Notes: generated from the letters alone by a model not told the origin. A DNA stretch of 64,000 bases from Vampirovibrio chlorellavorus (GCF_003149375.1 NZ_QFWH01000005.1:197252-261251); one strand, 5' to 3'; shown: positions 16,445 through 26,444, counted from the first letter of the stretch. Program-made: numbers and translations.

Positions 16445-18160
16445 ATGTCGTACCGAAAAATTTTGCTTGTTTGTACTGCCGGGCTGATGGCTTTGGGTGT
16501 GTTGCGGGGCGTCCCGGTTCAGGCTGAGGAATCCCCGTTGGCGCGGTCGGAATTTCCGATTTCGGTAATCAACCCATCCTCCACAAACAACAGCACGGGT
16601 AGTGGATTTCCCGGGTATCGGGCCTCCAATCAACTGATTCTGTATAGCCATGCCTACGGCAAGCCCCGCACGGAGACTAATGAATTTGGTTTTGAGGTCA
16701 CCGTGATTAATGGCCGGGTGGTGGAGCAGGAAGGCTCGGACTCGCTGATTCCAAACGATCGGGGCTACGTGTTGAGTGGTCATGGTACCGCCAGACAGTG
16801 GCTGATTGAGCATGCCCCGCTGGGCGCCAGCATTCAGGTGGATACCGACAGACAGGTGATTATCAGTGATGTGACCCTGAAAACCTACGCCTATCAACTG
16901 GCCAAAAAGCTGGATGGTTTCAAGGATCTGGTGAGTTTACCACTGCGGGACGAATCCCAGTGGTTGATTCGCAATATCGAGCGGATGCCGCAGGACGTGG
17001 CCCTGACCCGGATACAAGAGACCATGAAGCGACTGGATGGCGAAGCCTGGCGGCATTACAATGTGTTTCCCGCCACGGCCATTCGGGGCGCCTGGCATCG
17101 CCCCGTGGAGCAATCCCCCAGTGCGGTGGGGGCCACGCTGGATCGTCTGGCCAAAGCCGGGATTAATACGGTTTTTCTGGAAACTTTTTTCCACGGCTAC
17201 ACGATTTTTCCGTCCAATACGTACAAGCTGTATGGCTTGAGTGATACCCAGAACCCCAAATTTTCCGGTTGGGACCCCCTGGCCGTGTGGGTAGAGGAGT
17301 GCCATCGGCGGGGGCTGAAGCTGCATGTCTGGTATCAGTCCTATTACGTGGGAACGGATTCCTTCCATGGCCCCGGCCCTATTTTGAAGCAATACCCGCA
17401 GTGGGCCAATGTCCAATACGCCAGCATGGCTCAGCCTCACCTGACGCCTTCCACGATTGAGAAAGGCGCTTATTTTGCCGATCAGGCCAACCCCGAGGCT
17501 GAGGCCTTTTTGCTCAAACTGATCGATGAAATTGTGACCCGCTACGACATTGATGGCCTGCAACTGGATTATATGGACTATCCATTGAGTCTGTCCCCGG
17601 ATCGTACGAGTTTTCTGAGCAGTACCTGGGGGTACACGCCCACTGCCCGCCGCCTGTTTCAGGAGCGCACTGGCGTGGACCCGGCTACCTTGAACCCGCA
17701 GAATGTCGTGCTTTGGGGGCAGTGGTCCGCTTTCAAGGAAGAACAGGTGAATCGCTTCGTCAAACTGACCGCCCAGACGGTCCGACAGCGCAAGCCCGGC
17801 CTGCCGGTGTCGGCCACGGCCTTTGCCAAATTGCTGGAATCCAAGGTGAAAAAGCACGAGGATTGGCGCTTGTGGGCCGAGCAGGGCTGGATCGATTTTC
17901 TCGCGCCCATGTTGCTGACCAGTTCCGTGAAGGTGGTGGGTCAGGACACCGCTTTTGTGAAGGGGTACACCAGTGATAAGGTGCCCATTGTGTCCGGTAT
18001 TTTTAGTCCGTTTAATGGCAGCGGCCCTGAAATCCTGATGGAGCAGATCAAGCAGGCACACGCCTCGGGCGCGCAGGGGTTTTCCATATTCGATACGGCC
18101 CACCTGACGGATGAGCATATTGCGGCATTGCGCAAGGCCCATGAACCTGCCAGTCACTAG
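16445..18160 (+). CDS. Exported glycoside-hydrolase-like protein (GHL10/DUF187 type)
   Basis: 571 residues with a signal peptide (hydrophobic core about 7-20, cleavage near VQAEE). After a 190-residue N-terminal part of unknown fold, a TIM-barrel-like domain begins at IRGAWHRP (about 210). It contains LAKAGINTVFLETFFHG, WDPLAVWVEECHRRGLKLHVWYQ, DIDGLQLDYMDYP (candidate catalytic acid Asp region, about 365-378) and PVSATAF. This is the GHL10 pattern found in envelope proteins of cyanobacteria and other bacteria. A role in processing cell-wall or surface polysaccharide is likely. The substrate is unknown, and the N-terminal part may be a sugar-binding or inhibitor-like module. Confidence 0.85.
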   Translation: MSYRKILLVCTAGLMALGVLRGVPVQAEESPLARSEFPISVINPSSTNNSTGSGFPGYRASNQLILYSHAYGKPRTETNEFGFEVTVINGRVVEQEGSDSLIPNDRGYVLSGHGTARQWLIEHAPLGASIQVDTDRQVIISDVTLKTYAYQLAKKLDGFKDLVSLPLRDESQWLIRNIERMPQDVALTRIQETMKRLDGEAWRHYNVFPATAIRGAWHRPVEQSPSAVGATLDRLAKAGINTVFLETFFHGYTIFPSNTYKLYGLSDTQNPKFSGWDPLAVWVEECHRRGLKLHVWYQSYYVGTDSFHGPGPILKQYPQWANVQYASMAQPHLTPSTIEKGAYFADQANPEAEAFLLKLIDEIVTRYDIDGLQLDYMDYPLSLSPDRTSFLSSTWGYTPTARRLFQERTGVDPATLNPQNVVLWGQWSAFKEEQVNRFVKLTAQTVRQRKPGLPVSATAFAKLLESKVKKHEDWRLWAEQGWIDFLAPMLLTSSVKVVGQDTAFVKGYTSDKVPIVSGIFSPFNGSGPEILMEQIKQAHASGAQGFSIFDTAHLTDEHIAALRKAHEPASH

Positions 18161-18620
18161 AGACGACCCGAACAGTTTTAGATCGTCGTTGGCAGTATGG
18201 TTGCAACAATCTTGCCCGCACAGCGCAAGCAAGGCGCTGAGATGGAGCGATATCGGTGCGGCGCAATATCAACGCTGAGTATCGTGCCAACGCAGCCGCC
18301 GCTCGAACGGAAAGCCCCAACGGAGAAGCCCGGTCTGGGCGGATATTTCGGAACGCCTTATTGTCGGAACGTCTCGGGGCGTGATTGCTCGGGTCTGCTG
18401 GCAGGGGGCGGGTCTGTGCTTGTCAGAGATTATCATTTAGAGAGGGAAGATTTTTTTAAACTAAATGCAAGCAAGTGCTTGCATTTATACACGGGTGGGT
18501 TTAAAGTGAAAATACCTCATCAATCGGTGATGAAATGACTCGTTTCCACATCCAGCAAGATGCTCCGTGTCACTGGTATCCACCTGATTTTGCATCCTCA
18601 CGTAACCCAAAGGGTGATTT
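18161..18620. other. Intergenic region with the efflux operon promoter
   Basis: 460 bp. The first 250 bp are GC-rich and show nothing recognisable. From 18420 the sequence is AT-rich and contains the 24-bp palindrome at 18463-18486 with a TATAC-type -10 candidate directly behind it. Confidence 0.5.
18463..18486. promoter_or_regulatory. Probable TetR-family operator upstream of the efflux operon
   Basis: A perfect inverted repeat of two 11-bp arms (AAATGCAAGCA and TGCTTGCATTT) around a 2-nt centre. It lies 134 nt before the first gene of an operon that contains a tetR gene, next to a possible -10 box (TTATAC, 18485-18490). Its size and symmetry fit a dimeric TetR-type repressor, so autoregulation of the operon is inferred. 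Confidence 0.65.
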
Positions 18621-20111
18621 ATGTTAAATCCCTCCCGCATAGGGGCAAGGTCTGTTCAACAAGTTGCAAGTGTTGCTGGCGCCGTTTCGGCCTTGATCCT
18701 TTTATCTCCCTTATTCTTATCTTCCTTATTTCAGCCGGCGATGGCCGAGGTCAAGCAAGCGGGCGTCAAGGTCTATCAATCCTGGGGAGAGTTGGAAAAT
18801 CCGGTTCTGGATCATTCGGGGAAGCATCAGTCCGCTCACACCTTCAGCAACCAGTTTCCGGATCGCTTGTGGTGGGAGAGCTTCCACGATCCGCAGCTGA
18901 CGGTCTACATTCAGGCGGCCATTCAAAACAGTCCGTCCATTCAGATAGCCCTGCATCAACTGGAGTCTTCCCGGGCTTTGGTGCGCCAGGCAGTGGCCAA
19001 AGAACTGCCCAGCGTCAACCTGAGCCCCAGCGTCTACCGCTTGGGCCTGCCGAGCAATCTCACCCAGCAGTTGCCCTTGAGCCGCAACCAGTTTTTGTAC
19101 AATTTACCACTGCAGCTTTCTTATGAAGTCGACTGGTTTGGTAAAAACTGGGATGGTGTGCAATCGGCAAAAAAAAGAACTGAAGCCGTTGAGCTACAGA
19201 GCAAGGCCGCTGTTACCGCCGTTCTGGGAGAGGTGAGCGGCGCCTATATCAACTTGCTGCGCACTGATGCACTGCTGGATCACCAGCAACAACAAGTGAC
19301 CTTGCTAAAGCAAATCGCCACCCTGGAAACTTCTCGGTATGAAGCGGGACTGACCGATCAGAAAACTGTGCTGGATGCTGAGAGAGACGCGTTGGCGGCG
19401 GAAAATACGGTCAAGCGCCTGCAGTCTCAACAAGCGCTGTGGAGTCATCAACTGGCCATTTTCACGGGGTCACCCCCGGCGATGGCCCGGCAACTGGAGC
19501 GCCGAACCCTTACGCAAATGGAATTACCGTCGGAAACACCCGCTGGTATGCCCGCGGTACTGCTGAGCCGTCGACCCGATATTCTGGCGCAAGAGGCCTT
19601 GCTGGAAAGCGCCCGGATTGATGTCAAAGTGGCTCGCAAGGCCTTTTTGCCCACCCTGAATATAGGATCGCTGGTGGGCACGGCCGGTTTGCAATTCAGC
19701 AAGCTGTGGGACTGGTCCAATGTGTTTAATGTGCAGAATCTGTTGCTCAATCAACCGGTTTTTCGCGGCGGACAATTGAGCGCGGAGTTGAATTACAAAA
19801 AGGCCAAACAAAAAGAAGCGCTGGAAAATTATCGTCTGGCTGTATTGACGGGACTGAAGGAAGTAGAAGACAGTTTGAGCGCATTAAAAAGCCTGCAATC
19901 TCAACAGGATGCCACCCAGCGGCAAATGACAGTCACTGAGCAGAAATGGCTGCTGAATCAATCCCTGCTGCGACAGGGGCTGATTGCCAGGCTGGATGTT
20001 TTGAGAACCCAAAGTGAACTCAATCGGTATCAGCAAGCCTTATTGGCACAGAAAGCCGATGCCGCCATTGCCACCATCAGCCTATACAAGGCTTTGGGCG
20101 GTGGATTTTAA
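18621..20111 (+). CDS. TolC/NodT-type outer membrane efflux channel
   Basis: 496 residues with an N-terminal hydrophobic export signal (about 20-40). Two outer-membrane-efflux-protein repeats follow, from about residue 90 (LTVYIQAAIQNSPSIQIALHQLESSRA) and 290 (LLSRRPDILAQEALLESARIDVKVARKAFLPTLN). The latter is the signature of the NodT subgroup. WWESFHDPQL near 63-72 is also typical. It provides the outer membrane exit for the EmrA/EmrB-like pair downstream. First gene of a four-gene operon. Confidence 0.9.
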   Translation: MLNPSRIGARSVQQVASVAGAVSALILLSPLFLSSLFQPAMAEVKQAGVKVYQSWGELENPVLDHSGKHQSAHTFSNQFPDRLWWESFHDPQLTVYIQAAIQNSPSIQIALHQLESSRALVRQAVAKELPSVNLSPSVYRLGLPSNLTQQLPLSRNQFLYNLPLQLSYEVDWFGKNWDGVQSAKKRTEAVELQSKAAVTAVLGEVSGAYINLLRTDALLDHQQQQVTLLKQIATLETSRYEAGLTDQKTVLDAERDALAAENTVKRLQSQQALWSHQLAIFTGSPPAMARQLERRTLTQMELPSETPAGMPAVLLSRRPDILAQEALLESARIDVKVARKAFLPTLNIGSLVGTAGLQFSKLWDWSNVFNVQNLLLNQPVFRGGQLSAELNYKKAKQKEALENYRLAVLTGLKEVEDSLSALKSLQSQQDATQRQMTVTEQKWLLNQSLLRQGLIARLDVLRTQSELNRYQQALLAQKADAAIATISLYKALGGGF

Positions 20112-20155
20112 GGCCTGCCATCCACACCGCGATTTATAAGTATGAGGCTTCAATC

Positions 20156-21469
20156 ATGTTGAATACGATTTCTCCTCCCGCCGTCAAAACCCCCAGAGCC
20201 TTTTCAGGCAAAGCGCTCGCCTCTGCTCAGGTCATTGGCCTTGTGGTGGCTGGTTTACTGGGGGTTGGCCTGCTGGGTTTGGTTTGGTACTGGCACAGCA
20301 GTCAGTACGAGCAAACCGATAACGCCAGCCTGCAAGGGCACATTCATCCGGTGGCGGCCCGGATTCCCGGCACCATCACGACGGTGCTGGTTGATGATGA
20401 CATTCCCGTTCAAAAAGGACAGTTGTTGGCGATTATTGATGATCAGGATTATCAACTGGCCCTTGCTCAGGCTGAGCATGAATTCCTGAATGCCAAGGTC
20501 CGGGCTGAAACGGCTGGCAACGCTGTTGCGTTTTCCAAAAAGCAGAGTAGCGCTCAACTGACTCAGGCCTTGGGAGGGTTCAGCGCTTCACGGGCTGGTA
20601 TTTCTCAGGTGGAAAAACAATTGGAAGAGGCTCAGGCTGCCGTGCAGCAATCCTACGCTCAACTACAGCAGCAAACCGTGTTACTCCATAAAGCCCAGAG
20701 TGATTTTCAGCGCTATCAGGGGGTCAACCCCGATGCGGTATCCGCTCAGCAACGCGACGCCATTGAAACGCAGCTGAAAAATGCGCAGGCCGCTGAGGCC
20801 GCCGCCGCATCGGCTTTGAAGCAATCCCAGGCCAGAGCGCAACAAATGCGCAGTATGCTCAATGGCAACTACGCCAAATTGACCCAGTCCAAAGGGGTGG
20901 TTCAGGGCGCCCAGGCCCAAGGCATGCAGGTGCGGGTATCGCAAGGGGAGTATGAAGCGGCGCTGGTGGCCGTGAAAATGGCAGAGGACAAAGTGCGTCA
21001 GGCCAGGTTGAATCTCTCCTACACCCGTATTGTGTCCCCTGTCACTGGACGCATTGGCAAGAAAACGGTGGAAGTGGGCCAGCGCATTCAGGCTGGAGAA
21101 CCACTGATGGCTGTGGTTAGCCCTGAACTGTGGGTGGTGGCCAATTACAAGGAAACACAGCTTCGGAGCATGCGGCCCGGTCAGCCGGTGGAGGTCGAGG
21201 TGGACGCTTTTCCTCAACACCACTTTAAGGGGGTGGTCGCCAGTTTTTCTCCGGCCGCTGGCGCCGAATTCGCCTTGCTTCCGGCGGAGAATGCCACCGG
21301 AAATTTTACGAAAATCGTACAGCGGGTGCCGGTCAAAATTCTCTTGAGTGCCGATACCCTCAAGGGCTATGAGCAACTGTTGGTGCCAGGCATGTCAACG
21401 CTGGTCACCGTGAATGTAGGGTACAAGCCGGATCAGTCCGCCGCCAAAGGCGCAGGAGACAAAAAATGA
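20156..21469 (+). CDS. HlyD/EmrA-type membrane fusion protein
   Basis: 437 residues: one N-terminal membrane anchor (about 24-46), then the biotinyl-lipoyl half motif (YEQTDNASLQGHIHPVAARIPGTI) and VQKGQLLAIID. A long coiled-coil hairpin (about 90-265, Gln/Ala-rich) comes next, followed by the second lipoyl half (SYTRIVSPVTGRIGKKTVEVGQ) and a beta-barrel domain. It bridges the inner membrane transporter to the TolC-like channel. Its stop overlaps the tetR start by 4 nt (ATGA), so translation is coupled. Confidence 0.92.
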   Translation: MLNTISPPAVKTPRAFSGKALASAQVIGLVVAGLLGVGLLGLVWYWHSSQYEQTDNASLQGHIHPVAARIPGTITTVLVDDDIPVQKGQLLAIIDDQDYQLALAQAEHEFLNAKVRAETAGNAVAFSKKQSSAQLTQALGGFSASRAGISQVEKQLEEAQAAVQQSYAQLQQQTVLLHKAQSDFQRYQGVNPDAVSAQQRDAIETQLKNAQAAEAAAASALKQSQARAQQMRSMLNGNYAKLTQSKGVVQGAQAQGMQVRVSQGEYEAALVAVKMAEDKVRQARLNLSYTRIVSPVTGRIGKKTVEVGQRIQAGEPLMAVVSPELWVVANYKETQLRSMRPGQPVEVEVDAFPQHHFKGVVASFSPAAGAEFALLPAENATGNFTKIVQRVPVKILLSADTLKGYEQLLVPGMSTLVTVNVGYKPDQSAAKGAGDKK

Positions 21470-22101
21470 CGCCTCGAATGTCTGCCCAGTCCAGTGGTAT
21501 GAGTACCCGAGATCGCCTCATGCAAGCGGCTTTGCAGGTGTTTTCCGAGCGAGGCGTTAAAGGGGCCACCACCCGGGAAATCGCCCAGGTGGCCGGTGTG
21601 AATGAAACCACTTTATTTCGTATTTTTCAGAGTAAAGAGTTGCTGCTGAAGGCGTTGGTGGAGTCAGCCGCGCAAAAGATTCGAGAGGCGCTGGAAAGCT
21701 CCAATATGGGCCATAACGATCTGCGTCAGGACCTGACTTACTACGCCACGGTTTATCAGGAGGTCCTGTATCAGCATGAACCCATGGTGCGCATGATGGT
21801 GGGGGAGGCCCATCGCCAGCCTGAAGCGGCCCACCAGATTGCCTGTGCCGCCTGGACGCCGGTGCGACATCATTTAATCAGCTATCTGGATCGTGCAAAA
21901 GAACTGGGGCAAGTACGCCCGGAGCTGGATTCCACGCAACTGGTAGAAATGCTGGTGAGTATGCTGATGGGGTTTATGCTGCGTCGTAAAGTGGTGCCCA
22001 CCCACTTCACCCCGGATGATTACCTGCACACGGCGCTGTCAGTTTTTATTCAGGGGCTTTCTCCTTCCCAAGCCATTGGCCATGAAAAGGAGATGCGATG
22101 A
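21466..22101 (+). CDS. TetR-family transcriptional repressor
   Basis: 211 residues. The helix-turn-helix is at about 15-62 (RLMQAALQVFSERGVKGATTREIAQVAGVNETTLFRIFQSKELLLKAL); the rest is a helical ligand-binding domain. It is embedded between the fusion-protein gene and the transporter gene, with 4-nt overlaps on both sides, so it is made in step with the pump. It most likely represses the operon through the palindrome at 18463-18486 and is released by a pump substrate. The inducer is unknown. Confidence 0.92.
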   Translation: MTPRMSAQSSGMSTRDRLMQAALQVFSERGVKGATTREIAQVAGVNETTLFRIFQSKELLLKALVESAAQKIREALESSNMGHNDLRQDLTYYATVYQEVLYQHEPMVRMMVGEAHRQPEAAHQIACAAWTPVRHHLISYLDRAKELGQVRPELDSTQLVEMLVSMLMGFMLRRKVVPTHFTPDDYLHTALSVFIQGLSPSQAIGHEKEMR

Positions 22102-23687
22102 CCGCCGATGTAATGGCCATGACTCAGGATCAGCCCTCGGCCAGACCGGCCTGGTGGAAATGGGCAGTGGCCATTACGGCCTCTCTGGGAGCGTTGCTGG
22201 AGGTCATTGATACCAGCATCGTCAACGTGGCTCTGAGCGAAATGCAGGGTAATCTGGGGGCCACGCTTTCGGAAATCGGCTGGGTGGTAACCGGCTATGC
22301 CATCGCCAACGTGGTGATGATTCCCCTGAGTGCCTGGCTGGGCGATTATTTTGGGAAGAAAAACTATTTTATTTTCTGCCTAATCGGGTTTACGCTGGCC
22401 TCGGTGGCTTGCGGACTTTCCACCAGTTTGTCCATGCTCGTTGTGGCGCGTGTGATTCAGGGGTTGACGGGCGGGGGCTTGCTGGCCAAGGGGCAGTCCA
22501 TTATCTTTGAAACTTTTTCGGCGCACGAGCAGGGTTTGGCGCAAGCCGTTTTTGGGTTGGGGGTCATGGTGGGGCCGGCACTGGGCCCAACTTTGGGAGG
22601 CTATTTAACCGACGCCCTGGGCTGGCGGTGGATTTTCTTTATCAATATACCCTTTGGCATTATCGCTGTGGTGGCGGCCTACATCTTCTTCGCCCCGGAT
22701 CGTGTCAATAAAGAGATGAACCGACGGGTGGACTGGTGGGGCATTGGCCTACTGACTGTGGGCCTCGCCTGTTTTCAAACCTTGCTGGAAGAGGGGCAGC
22801 AGGATGACTGGTTTGCCTCGCCTTTTATTGTAACCATGGCGATTCTGAGTTTGGTGGGCATGGCCCTGTTCATCTGGCGGGAGTTGAGTATTGATTATCC
22901 GGCGGTCAATTTACGGGTGTTGCGGCACCGTTCCCTGATGGCGGGGAGTTTGTACTCCATGGTATTGGGGATGAGCTTGTATGGGGCGCTTTTTGCCCTG
23001 CCCATTTTTGCCCAGTCCATGCTGCACTACACCGCGGAACAAACCGGATTTTTGTTGCTCCCGGGAGCCTTGGCCTCGGCGGTGTTTATGATTTTAGGGG
23101 CCAAATTAACCACGTGGATCGATGCTCGGGTTTTGGTGGCCATTGGGTCCAGTATTTTGGCCGTGACCATGTTTGTCTTGTCTGGCATCAACCCGGATAC
23201 CAATGAGCAAAGCCTCTACTGGCCATTGATTTGGCGTGGGGCAGGTACTGTCTTGATGTTTATGCCTCTGACGCTGGCCACGCTGGGGCCCATCCCAAAA
23301 GCGGATATTGCCGCCGCTTCCGGTTTTTTCAACTTAACCCGACAAATTGGCGGTAGTATCGGCATCGCTTTGCTGACCACCTTGCTGGCCCAGCGGGAAA
23401 ATTTTCATCGGACCATATTAAGTGAACACATTAGCCTGTATGACGCGGCCACCCGTGCCCGCTTTGAGGGCATGGTTCAGTATCTGCATCAGCAAGGTAG
23501 CTCGATGGCCCAGGCCCAGCATCAGGCTTATGCCTTGCTGGATGGCATGCTGAACCAGCAGGCGGCTATTCTGTCTTTCGGCGATATTTTCTGGTTTATG
23601 GGCGTGGTGTTTCTGGTTTCCATGTGGTTGATTTTCTTTTTGGGAAAACCAAGTGCCAGTGCAGATAGCAGCCTTGGCGCTCATTAG
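22098..23687 (+). CDS. EmrB/QacA-type MFS drug exporter (DHA2 family)
   Basis: 529 residues with about 14 membrane segments. The DHA2 signatures are present: EVIDTSIVNVAL in helix 1, GWVVTGYAIANVV, RVIQGLTGGGL, and motif C-like GLGVMVGPALGPTLGGYLTD. It is a proton antiporter that works with the EmrA-like and TolC-like partners of this operon to expel hydrophobic compounds across both membranes. It ends convergent with selO with only 48 nt between them. Confidence 0.93.
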   Translation: MTADVMAMTQDQPSARPAWWKWAVAITASLGALLEVIDTSIVNVALSEMQGNLGATLSEIGWVVTGYAIANVVMIPLSAWLGDYFGKKNYFIFCLIGFTLASVACGLSTSLSMLVVARVIQGLTGGGLLAKGQSIIFETFSAHEQGLAQAVFGLGVMVGPALGPTLGGYLTDALGWRWIFFINIPFGIIAVVAAYIFFAPDRVNKEMNRRVDWWGIGLLTVGLACFQTLLEEGQQDDWFASPFIVTMAILSLVGMALFIWRELSIDYPAVNLRVLRHRSLMAGSLYSMVLGMSLYGALFALPIFAQSMLHYTAEQTGFLLLPGALASAVFMILGAKLTTWIDARVLVAIGSSILAVTMFVLSGINPDTNEQSLYWPLIWRGAGTVLMFMPLTLATLGPIPKADIAAASGFFNLTRQIGGSIGIALLTTLLAQRENFHRTILSEHISLYDAATRARFEGMVQYLHQQGSSMAQAQHQAYALLDGMLNQQAAILSFGDIFWFMGVVFLVSMWLIFFLGKPSASADSSLGAH

Positions 23688-23735
23688 AAAAATAAAATTC
23701 AGACGAGTATTTTTTTTCACAACACGCTTTTGGAA

Positions 23736-25217
23736 CTAGGTGCCGCAAAAAGTACGGTAAGGTTCTACGCTGGGGGGCGGTGGTGTTTGATAGGTGGCAA
23801 ACTGGGGTAGATCCCGATAAGGTTGCCTGAGTGCTTCCAGCAATTGGTGAAGCAGGCTCAAATCGTTTTTTTCACTGGCAGTTTGCAAGGCCTCTTCCAC
23901 AAGGTGGTTGCGGGCAATAATGGCCGGGTTGTGGGCATTCATGTGTGCGCGAACCTGATCGGGTGTTTGAGGCTGTCGGCTCAATCGTGCTTGCCACGCA
24001 TCGTGCCAGTCGGTGAAAGCGGCATCCTGGAAAAAAGGCTGATCGGCCAGAGATTCCGAACCCAAACTGCGAAAAGTGTGGGTGAAATCCTGCGCCGTGT
24101 TTTGCATCCAGGCCAGTAGCGTTTCGATCAGCGCCTGGTCTGAAGATTCTTCTGTAAACAGGCCTAGTTTGTCGCTCATCCCGATTCGCCAGTAATGCTG
24201 GAAGCGCTCTGGAAACTCAAAAACCACTGTGCGTCCCAACGCCAAGGCCTCTTCACGATCGGGGTGCAAGAGGAGCAGCAGAGCTTCGGTCAGTCGGGCC
24301 AGATTCCACTGAGTCATTAACGGCTGATTGCCGTAAGCGTAGCGCCCCTGTTGATCGATGGAACTAAACACTGTTTGGGGATGATAGGCATCCATAAAGG
24401 CGCAAGGGCCATAGTCAATGGTTTCTCCGGCGATGCTCATATTATCCGTGTTCATGACGCCGTGAACAAAACCCACCAGCTGCCAGCGGGCAATCAGGCG
24501 GGCCTGTGCCTCGGAAATTGCCTGTAACAGGGCCAGATAGGGATTTTCGGCTTCCGCGCATTCGGGGTAATGGCGCTGTATGGTGTAATCGGCCAGGCTG
24601 TGAAGCAGGGTGAGATCCCCTTGGGTGGCGGCGTATTCAAACGTGCCAACCCGAATATGGCTGGCGGCGATGCGGGTGAGGATGGCTCCCGGCAGTGGGG
24701 TTTCCCGGTAGACGGGCTGGCCGGTGCTTACCACGGCCAGACTGCGAGTGGTGGGGATTCCAAGGGCATGCATGGCTTCGCTGATAATGTACTCTCTCAG
24801 CATGGGGCCCAGGGCGGCCCGCCCATCGCCTCTCCGAGAGTAAGGCGTTTGTCCAGCGCCCTTCAGTTGAATATCAAAGCGCTGTCCGCTGGGGCTGAGA
24901 TGCTCTCCCAATAAAATCGCCCGCCCATCGCCTAAAATGGCGAAATGCCCAAACTGATGACCGGCATAGGCCTGAGCAATGGGCTCGGCACCCACTGGAA
25001 TCTGATTTCCGGCCAATTCTCGCGCTATCGAGGGCTCGGTTTCTGTGGTACCTGAGAGCCCAAGCTCCTGACTGAGGGAATGATTGAATATCACCAGTCG
25101 TGGGTCACGGACGGGGTTAGGGGCTTGCCGGGTAAAGAAGCAGGGTGCCAGCTGGCAGTAGCTGTTGTCAAAATTCCAGCGGAGGCCGGTGGTTTCAGGA
25201 TCAATCGGGCGGGACAT
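23736..25217 (-). CDS. selO: SelO, protein adenylyltransferase (YdiU family)
   Basis: 493 residues from the ATG at 25217 (MSRPIDP; an upstream ATG at 25274 would add 19). SelO is a pseudokinase-fold enzyme that transfers AMP to Ser/Thr/Tyr of target proteins and is linked to redox stress. Seen here: YAGHQFGHFA, GDGRAILLGE, QLKGAGQTPYSRRGDGRA, the metal-binding NTDNMSIAGETIDYGPCAFMD block, and the C-terminal Cys third from the end (FCGT), which replaces selenocysteine of the human enzyme. Length is normal. Confidence 0.95.
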   Translation of the reverse strand: MSRPIDPETTGLRWNFDNSYCQLAPCFFTRQAPNPVRDPRLVIFNHSLSQELGLSGTTETEPSIARELAGNQIPVGAEPIAQAYAGHQFGHFAILGDGRAILLGEHLSPSGQRFDIQLKGAGQTPYSRRGDGRAALGPMLREYIISEAMHALGIPTTRSLAVVSTGQPVYRETPLPGAILTRIAASHIRVGTFEYAATQGDLTLLHSLADYTIQRHYPECAEAENPYLALLQAISEAQARLIARWQLVGFVHGVMNTDNMSIAGETIDYGPCAFMDAYHPQTVFSSIDQQGRYAYGNQPLMTQWNLARLTEALLLLLHPDREEALALGRTVVFEFPERFQHYWRIGMSDKLGLFTEESSDQALIETLLAWMQNTAQDFTHTFRSLGSESLADQPFFQDAAFTDWHDAWQARLSRQPQTPDQVRAHMNAHNPAIIARNHLVEEALQTASEKNDLSLLHQLLEALRQPYRDLPQFATYQTPPPPSVEPYRTFCGT

Positions 25218-25637
25218 TGGGGCTTTTCTCTGGGATTTGTGTGACTGGGAGGGTTTGGGGAATTTCACTTTCATACCATATCACTTTAGAAGGGATAGGC
25301 CAACCAGCCGCCTGTTTCACGGGTTAAACGTTCAGCCAACTTTTGGGGGCAAGCATAGCGAATTCAGGAAATCTATGACAGCCTTGCGTCCCTTGTGTTT
25401 TGGCCCATATGCTCACCAGGCTGCCTAGCCGAGGCGTCTAGTTTTTTCTGCGGTGTCTGGCTACCTGTACAGTTTTTTTCATGGGCTGGCTCAGGAACAA
25501 TAGAAACGGGCTTGTGTGAATTGCTTGCTGCAATGCCAGACATGCCTCCTGAACAGAACACTTGAATAGACTTTTAGTGACCGAAAGTGCCGCTGGGCAT
25601 CCTGGAAAAATAGTGTTGTGAGGCTTGAGATCATCCC
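25218..25637. other. Divergent intergenic region between selO and a methyltransferase gene
   Basis: About 420 bp (363 bp if selO starts at 25274). It should hold both promoters. No terminator-type hairpin or RNA was recognised; short open frames inside lack ribosome binding sites. Confidence 0.35.
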
Positions 25638-26444
25638 ATGAATATTCTGCGAGAGAAAATTTTTGACTCTTATAATCCCAATAGTCTGGCCTGGAAAATG
25701 CGACAAAAGCGATTTTTATTTTTTAAAGCCTGGCTGGCGCAATTTCCCCGACCCTTGAAAATTCTGGATGCCGGTGGAACCTTGTCCTTCTGGGAGAGTA
25801 TGGGATTCGAGGATACCGAGGGACTGGAGATTGTGTTGCTGAATCTGGAGGCCGCACCAAGCCATCATCCCGCCTTTGTCAGTATGGCGGGCGATGTCAC
25901 GGATTTGTCCCAGTTTGAGGATGAGGCCTTTGATATCGTCTTTTCCAATTCGGTGATTGAACACGTGGGGGATGATGCCCAGCAACTGAAAATGGCACGG
26001 GAAATTCGCCGGGTGGGCAAGGCTTATTTTGTGCAAACACCCAATTTGTATTTTCCGATAGAATCTCACTCCTGTTATCCGTTCTATCAGTTTTTGCCCA
26101 GAACGCTACAGGCGTTTTTATTGTATTACTTTGATCTGACTGGCGGCGGGATTGGCCGTACAGTGGAGACCTGGAAACAACGCCTCACCCTTCAGCCGGT
26201 GAATCGCCTGCCGTGTGAGTCCTGGGACACCTGCCTGCAACGTGTCGATTCGTTGCGTTTGCTGGATGAGGGCAAAGTTCGGCGCTTTTTCCCGGACGCC
26301 CAGTTGTATGAGGAGCGCTGTCTGGGAATGACCAAATCCTTTGTGGCCTATACCTTGCCTCTGGCAAGCCGCTTGGGGTCTCCGGCAAGCCGTCCGGATC
26401 AAGCCCCAGAGCCCGCGTTGGTCACCGCTGGGTCGGGATCATAG
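25638..26444 (+). CDS. Class I SAM-dependent methyltransferase
   Basis: 268 residues. Motif I is ILDAGGTLSFWESMG (about 42-56), an acidic D of motif II lies in the MAGDVTDL region, and DIVFSNSVIEHV (about 98-109) is the Methyltransf_11 signature. The C-terminal third contains aromatic-rich segments (FYQFLPRTLQAFLLYYFDL) typical of enzymes acting on sugars or lipids. The substrate is unknown. galE and the glycan genes further right suggest a surface-sugar role, but this is weak. Convergent with the nitroreductase gene (26-nt gap). Confidence 0.8.
   Translation: MNILREKIFDSYNPNSLAWKMRQKRFLFFKAWLAQFPRPLKILDAGGTLSFWESMGFEDTEGLEIVLLNLEAAPSHHPAFVSMAGDVTDLSQFEDEAFDIVFSNSVIEHVGDDAQQLKMAREIRRVGKAYFVQTPNLYFPIESHSCYPFYQFLPRTLQAFLLYYFDLTGGGIGRTVETWKQRLTLQPVNRLPCESWDTCLQRVDSLRLLDEGKVRRFFPDAQLYEERCLGMTKSFVAYTLPLASRLGSPASRPDQAPEPALVTAGSGS

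Noticed and set aside
18560..19126. 188-codon open frame overlapping the TolC-like gene
   Set aside because: Out of frame with the clearly real efflux channel gene at 18621-20111; low-complexity translation.
25373..25561. Minus-strand frame in the selO/methyltransferase gap
   Set aside because: No ribosome binding site and no recognisable protein features.
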